Assembly: GCA_029864785.1 (NCBI GenBank)
Contig: JAOTST010000025.1
Location: forward strand, 1 to 10,469
From: Chromatiales bacterium
GTDB taxonomy: Bacteria; Pseudomonadota; Gammaproteobacteria; Thiohalomonadales; Thiohalomonadaceae
Direction of reading: 5' to 3'
Length of the DNA: 10,469 nucleotides
Both the position numbers and the translations under genes were made by a program. Each line of letters opens with the position of its first letter. Position 1 is the first letter of the stretch. Shown in pieces: positions 6,850 to 10,469 of this stretch. The notes beneath the pieces are model-generated. The model made no database searches. It saw only the letters and a program-made list of their open reading frames with translations, and had not been told where the DNA came from.

Positions 6850-7485
6850 GTGTTAAGAAGAATTTTTCTGTTTCTATTACTTGCCGTCCCTTTTGCCCTC
6901 ACAGCCGCTGAAAGTGGTGAAGACTACGCCGAGGGCATTAACTACGAGCGCATTGTTCCCCCTCTTCCTGGCGGCACTAAAGGCAAGGTCGAGGTTATCG
7001 AGCTCTTCTGGTATGGCTGTCCCCACTGTGACCGCTTTGAGCCCTTCGTTGAAAAATGGCAAGAGAAAAAGGCTGACTACATCGATTTTAAACAGATGCC
7101 CGCCGTCTTTAATAACGCTCAATGGCGAACCCATGCGGCCGCTTTCTATACGGCTGAAACCCTCGGGGTGGGGTCAAAACTACATAAGCCTATTTTTGAT
7201 GCGCTCCATCGCCAGCACAAACCTCTCAATACCCAGGAACAGCTCCGTAACTTGTTTAGTGACTACGGCGTTAAGAAGGCCGATTTTGATAAAACCTTTA
7301 CCTCATTTGCGGTAAAGGCAAAGGTTGCGCGTGCTGCCGACCTCAGTAAACGGTTCGGCATTGACGGTGTGCCATCAGTCATTGTTAACGGTAAATATCG
7401 ACTCAACAGCAATCTTGCTGGAGGTAGTTACGATAACCTGCTGAAGATTGTTGATTACCTTGCGGCTAAGGAACACAACAAATAG
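6850..7485 (+). CDS. dsbA: Thiol:disulfide interchange protein DsbA
   Basis: This 211-residue periplasmic oxidase introduces disulfide bonds into exported proteins. A signal peptide (residues 1-20, cleavage near LTAA) is followed by a thioredoxin fold with an inserted helical domain. The active site is CPHC at 57-60 in ELFWYGCPHCDRFEP, and the conserved cis-proline is Pro175 in GIDGVPSVIVNGKY. FKQMPAVFNNAQW near residues 80-92 is typical of gammaproteobacterial DsbA. The start codon is GTG at 6850, supported by AAAGGA at 6837-6842 seven bases upstream; no ATG is available nearby. It is divergent from pgi across a 122-base gap. The diguanylate cyclase gene follows after 42 bases and is probably in the same operon. 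Its periplasmic location fits the neighbouring cytochromes, which also mature there. Confidence 0.96.
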   Translation: MLRRIFLFLLLAVPFALTAAESGEDYAEGINYERIVPPLPGGTKGKVEVIELFWYGCPHCDRFEPFVEKWQEKKADYIDFKQMPAVFNNAQWRTHAAAFYTAETLGVGSKLHKPIFDALHRQHKPLNTQEQLRNLFSDYGVKKADFDKTFTSFAVKAKVARAADLSKRFGIDGVPSVIVNGKYRLNSNLAGGSYDNLLKIVDYLAAKEHNK

Positions 7486-7527
7486 GATTGTAAACACCCT
7501 TTCAAGAGGCTGCACCGGGAGAGTCAT

Positions 7528-9396
7528 ATGGATACCGACAACTGGAAACAGAAATATCTGGGTCAACTGGATGAGCTAGAGCAAAAAGAGCGTCTATGGG
7601 GTGAGCTTGAAGATAACCTGCGCCACTTTATCTCCCACCTCTCCCTTGCCGTTGATGAGAGCGACAAAGGGCTCTATAAACAGCTCAATACCCTGAGAGC
7701 CGCGATCCGCAAGGGTCGTACCTATCAGGAGATGACCTCCCTCGTCGACTCCATCTCTGAAAGCATTACCGCACTCGATGATCGCCGTAAAAAGAGTGCG
7801 AATCTCCCCTCTCCGGGTGAGCTTTTGCAACAACTCACCACGGCGATTAAATTTCCCCGCTCAACACGCCACCTCGCCAAGGCCTTTCTCAAGAGCCATC
7901 ACAATATCACCGTCGAAAATATCGAACCGGCCATTGCCGACTTCACCGCGATGCTCAGTCAGGCACTACAGCAGCTGATTGATGAACAGAAAAGCGCCAG
8001 CGATGAGAGCGGCGGACTATTTGGCAAACTCTTTCAAAAGAAGGAGTCTACTGACGATTCTGTAGAGAGAGGTTCCTCCGCAATCACTGCCAAAAGTGCG
8101 TTTGATTCGGGCCCTATTTCAATCTCCCCAACGCTACCGGATATTGAAGATCCACTGGAACCTGCCAAGCGTATTCTCGATCAACTGATTCGCCAACTTA
8201 TCAGTAGTGACGTTGAAAGCGAGCTTCTCACCTCACGTGTCGCCAAGAGCTATCGTGAAGGTGACCTCATCAGCCTGACCAATGAACTGACCAACCTTAT
8301 CGGGCAGGGCGTTGATAATGAACTCTCTGAAAATCTGGGGATGCTACCAGCGCACGAGGTGCTCATCCAGCTCCTGGAGCGACTAGAGATTCCCTCTGAA
8401 CTCAACGAACAGTTTACGGCAATCAAGAAGAGTCTGGCTCGGGGTGTAGAGAGTGACAAGCTAGAGAGCGTACTTAAACAGATTGCCGACCTGATCCGCG
8501 AGATGCGCTCTATGGTTCAGAAGGAAAAAGGGGAGCTTGAGCAATTTTTCAAGCAACTGACCGAGCGGCTGCAAGAGATCGATATCAATCTTCAGGATCA
8601 CTTTCAATCCCACCGCGACTCCTACAATGGTGGTCAGGAGCTTCACAAAACGGTCGATCACGAGGTGAATCAGATTGCCAGTTCTGTTGAACAAGCGACC
8701 GAACTGGCTACCCTAAAAGAAGTGGTTCAGGAACGTGTAGAGACCATTTGTAAACATATGGAGCTCTATCAGCAGAGTGAAGCCGAACGTCTGCAACAGG
8801 CCGAAGCGAAGGTAAAACAACTTAATCAACAGCTCAACATTATGCAGAGCGAATCGGATCGGCTACAGCAGAAGATCGTCAGTGAGCGCAATCAGGCGAT
8901 GATTGACCCTCTCACTGGTATCAATAATCGCCTCTCCTACAACGAACGTCTCCCAAACGAATTTGCTCGCTGGCAGCGCTACAAGACGCCGCTCACCATG
9001 GCCGTTTGGGATATCGACAAATTTAAGAACGTTAACGACACCTATGGTCATCAGGCGGGTGATCGGGTACTGACGGTTGTTGCTAAACTCCTCAGTAAAC
9101 AGATCCGTGAAACCGATTTTGTCGCCCGTTTTGGTGGTGAAGAGTTTGTGCTGCTAATGCCGGAGACACCGCTCGATCAGGCGCGTAAGGTGGCCGATAA
9201 TTTACGTGAAAGTGTTGCCGCGTGCGAGTTCCACTTTAAGGATCAGCGCGTACCAGTGACCATCTCTTGTGGTCTGGCCGAGTTTAACGAGGGCGATCAA
9301 GCTGAAACGGTATTTGACCGTGCCGACAAGTCACTCTACAAGGCAAAACATACCGGTCGCAACCGCTGTTGCACCGAGCAGGATCTCGAATCATAG
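7528..9396 (+). CDS. dgcH: Cytoplasmic diguanylate cyclase, DgcH-like
   Basis: This 622-residue protein makes cyclic di-GMP from two GTP. The C-terminal GGDEF domain begins near DPLTGINNR (460-468). It has DIDKFKNVNDTYGHQAGD (about 493-510), the active-site GGEEF at 536-540, and an RETD inhibitory I-site at 527-530, five residues before it, so product feedback is expected. The first 450 residues contain no membrane helix and no sensor domain I recognise. They are largely helical and charged, with a probable coiled coil at about 410-455 leading into the cyclase. FGKLFQKKES near residue 165 and the acidic/proline stretch after it look like a linker between two helical modules. GGGAGAG at 7517-7523 gives a good ribosome-binding site. 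The position beside dsbA recalls P. aeruginosa DgcH (PA5487); the endonuclease-family gene I recall between them there is absent here. The gene overlaps the convergent tgpA-like gene by six bases. Confidence 0.9.
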   Translation: MDTDNWKQKYLGQLDELEQKERLWGELEDNLRHFISHLSLAVDESDKGLYKQLNTLRAAIRKGRTYQEMTSLVDSISESITALDDRRKKSANLPSPGELLQQLTTAIKFPRSTRHLAKAFLKSHHNITVENIEPAIADFTAMLSQALQQLIDEQKSASDESGGLFGKLFQKKESTDDSVERGSSAITAKSAFDSGPISISPTLPDIEDPLEPAKRILDQLIRQLISSDVESELLTSRVAKSYREGDLISLTNELTNLIGQGVDNELSENLGMLPAHEVLIQLLERLEIPSELNEQFTAIKKSLARGVESDKLESVLKQIADLIREMRSMVQKEKGELEQFFKQLTERLQEIDINLQDHFQSHRDSYNGGQELHKTVDHEVNQIASSVEQATELATLKEVVQERVETICKHMELYQQSEAERLQQAEAKVKQLNQQLNIMQSESDRLQQKIVSERNQAMIDPLTGINNRLSYNERLPNEFARWQRYKTPLTMAVWDIDKFKNVNDTYGHQAGDRVLTVVAKLLSKQIRETDFVARFGGEEFVLLMPETPLDQARKVADNLRESVAACEFHFKDQRVPVTISCGLAEFNEGDQAETVFDRADKSLYKAKHTGRNRCCTEQDLES

Positions 9397-10469
9397 CCTC
9401 TTTACTCGAAAGGCTCTGATTCGCTCTCGAAACACTCCTCGCAACGCCAAGCTGGCCGCTGGTCGGTAACGCAGCTGATAGTAGATCTCCGTAATTAGCA
9501 TCACCTCTTTAGCCAGCTCAGGCCGAATGGCAACAACCCTGTTGGCAAACTGTTCTGGGGTCTCTGACGCCTTGTAGATAATCTCGATCTTATTGAATTT
9601 TTGGCAAAACCGTCGATAAAGCCTTACCATCGGATCAACACGCTGCCGACGATAGAGCAGTAACAGAGCCACCCCACCCAGCAGCAGAGCCACAAGGCCG
9701 GTTAACATCAGCCCAAGCTGTTGCCAGTTAAGCCTCCCCAGCCCAAGTTGCTCTAGCAGCTCTCGCTGGCGTTTTTTGTTAAAACCGACGACCCAGTAGT
9801 TCCAACTATTGTTGGCCGCATCCCAGCCGCTACGCAGGCTTCGCCACCCCTTTACCAGCCATGCAATCTGCTCCGAAGTGATGGGCGATGCCGCTGTCGA
9901 CTCAAAACGTAGAGAGTCATCGACCCACTCGACTCTGGATGGTGGAATAACCGCCGTCGGATCAACCCGAACCCATCCCTGACCATCAAGCCACACCTCT
10001 GCCCAAGCGTGGGCATCGGACTGCCTGACAATCAGGTAATCTCCCAGAGGACCCACCGAATTGAGCTCTCCGCCCTGATAACCGATGATCACTCGTGCGG
10101 GGATCCCTGCGGCACGCATCAGTGTGACAAAAGAGGCGGCATAGTGTTCGCAAAATCCACGCCGGCTCTCAAATAGAAACTCATCGACCGGATTGTCTCC
10201 CAACGGGGGTGGCCGGCGGCTATACCAGAACGGTTTATCGCGGAAATAGTTAAGTGATCGATTAACCATCTCACGATCGGAGAGCCCCTCACGATGCCAC
10301 TGCTGTGCTAGCTTTATGCTCTGTGGATTGGGGCCGTCAGGCAGCTGTAATCCTGCCTCCCGCGCCCAATCATCCAGTATCTCATCACGATAGTTGGTCA
10401 GAGAACGTAAGCGATATTGCGCCAGCTTCTTGAGCTCTCTCTCCAGCGAAAACTGAAAGTCAGGCGAAA
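9391..10469 (-). CDS. tgpA: Transglutaminase-like membrane protein, TgpA family (5' end outside window)
   Basis: The frame stays open from the right edge to TGA at 9391-9393, giving 359 visible codons. The ATG at 10267-10269 is internal, because 66 further in-frame codons upstream read as the same protein (for example LKKLAQYRLRSLTNYRDE). The transglutaminase core is clear: RRGFCEHYAASFVTLMRAAG with the catalytic Cys at 10150-10152, SDAHAWAEVW with His at 10009-10011, and VRVDPTA with Asp at 9961-9963. After it come one membrane helix (LGLMLTGLVALLLGGVALLLLY) and a C-terminal DUF4129-like domain. The N-terminal membrane helices of the family lie beyond the window. TgpA has a periplasmic transglutaminase domain and is essential in P. 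aeruginosa; its substrate is uncertain. Family members often follow moxR and DUF58 genes, which would lie to the right. Confidence 0.92.
   Translation of the reverse strand, partial: SPDFQFSLERELKKLAQYRLRSLTNYRDEILDDWAREAGLQLPDGPNPQSIKLAQQWHREGLSDREMVNRSLNYFRDKPFWYSRRPPPLGDNPVDEFLFESRRGFCEHYAASFVTLMRAAGIPARVIIGYQGGELNSVGPLGDYLIVRQSDAHAWAEVWLDGQGWVRVDPTAVIPPSRVEWVDDSLRFESTAASPITSEQIAWLVKGWRSLRSGWDAANNSWNYWVVGFNKKRQRELLEQLGLGRLNWQQLGLMLTGLVALLLGGVALLLLYRRQRVDPMVRLYRRFCQKFNKIEIIYKASETPEQFANRVVAIRPELAKEVMLITEIYYQLRYRPAASLALRGVFRERIRAFRVKRL

Noticed and set aside
6881..7315. 144-codon plus-strand frame overlapping dsbA
   Set aside because: It is a shifted-frame shadow of dsbA; its translation is low-complexity and unlike any family I know.
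10267..10269. ATG as the true start of the transglutaminase-like gene
   Set aside because: The same frame continues upstream without a stop to the window edge and reads as the preceding part of the family, so this ATG is internal.

Overview
The window looks like a chromosomal segment of a gammaproteobacterium. The right-hand part, from about 3.1 kb to 9.4 kb, carries the order engB, cytochrome c5, cytochrome c4, dsbA and a cytoplasmic diguanylate cyclase. From memory this matches the Pseudomonas engB-c5-c4-dsbA-dgcH neighbourhood. Here pgi sits between the cytochromes and dsbA. The genus cannot be decided from the sequence.

Bases 1 to about 1480 differ from the rest. They are visibly AT-rich and hold three small unrelated genes in one orientation: a HEPN-like protein cut by the window edge, an unknown polytopic membrane protein, and a CsaA-type tRNA-binding protein. 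All three end in or beside a near-identical motif (GCTAACAAGGC, GCTAACAAGGC, GCATAACAAGC). In two of them the stop codon lies inside the motif. That layout is typical of integron gene cassettes, with the motif resembling the 5' end of attC. The attC 3' halves are short, degenerate or missing, and no integrase is in view, so this is best read as a possible decayed cassette array or the edge of a chromosomal integron.

After a 140-base junction comes a secreted SIMPL-domain protein (+), then a hairpin terminator shared with a convergent SAM-dependent methyltransferase (-). The essential ribosome-assembly GTPase EngB (-) follows. A divergent promoter region then leads into two periplasmic c-type cytochromes (+), c5 and c4, which end at a strong palindromic terminator shared with the convergent pgi gene (-). 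dsbA is divergent from pgi and leads directly into a 622-residue diguanylate cyclase gene. This converges on, and overlaps by 6 bases, the 3' end of a transglutaminase-like membrane protein of the TgpA family, which runs off the right edge.

Functionally, the cytochromes and DsbA all act in the periplasm (electron transfer, disulfide formation). EngB and Pgi are cytoplasmic housekeeping enzymes, and the cyclase makes the second messenger c-di-GMP. No tRNA, rRNA, CRISPR array or insertion sequence was seen. No gene-free stretch exceeds about 180 bases.
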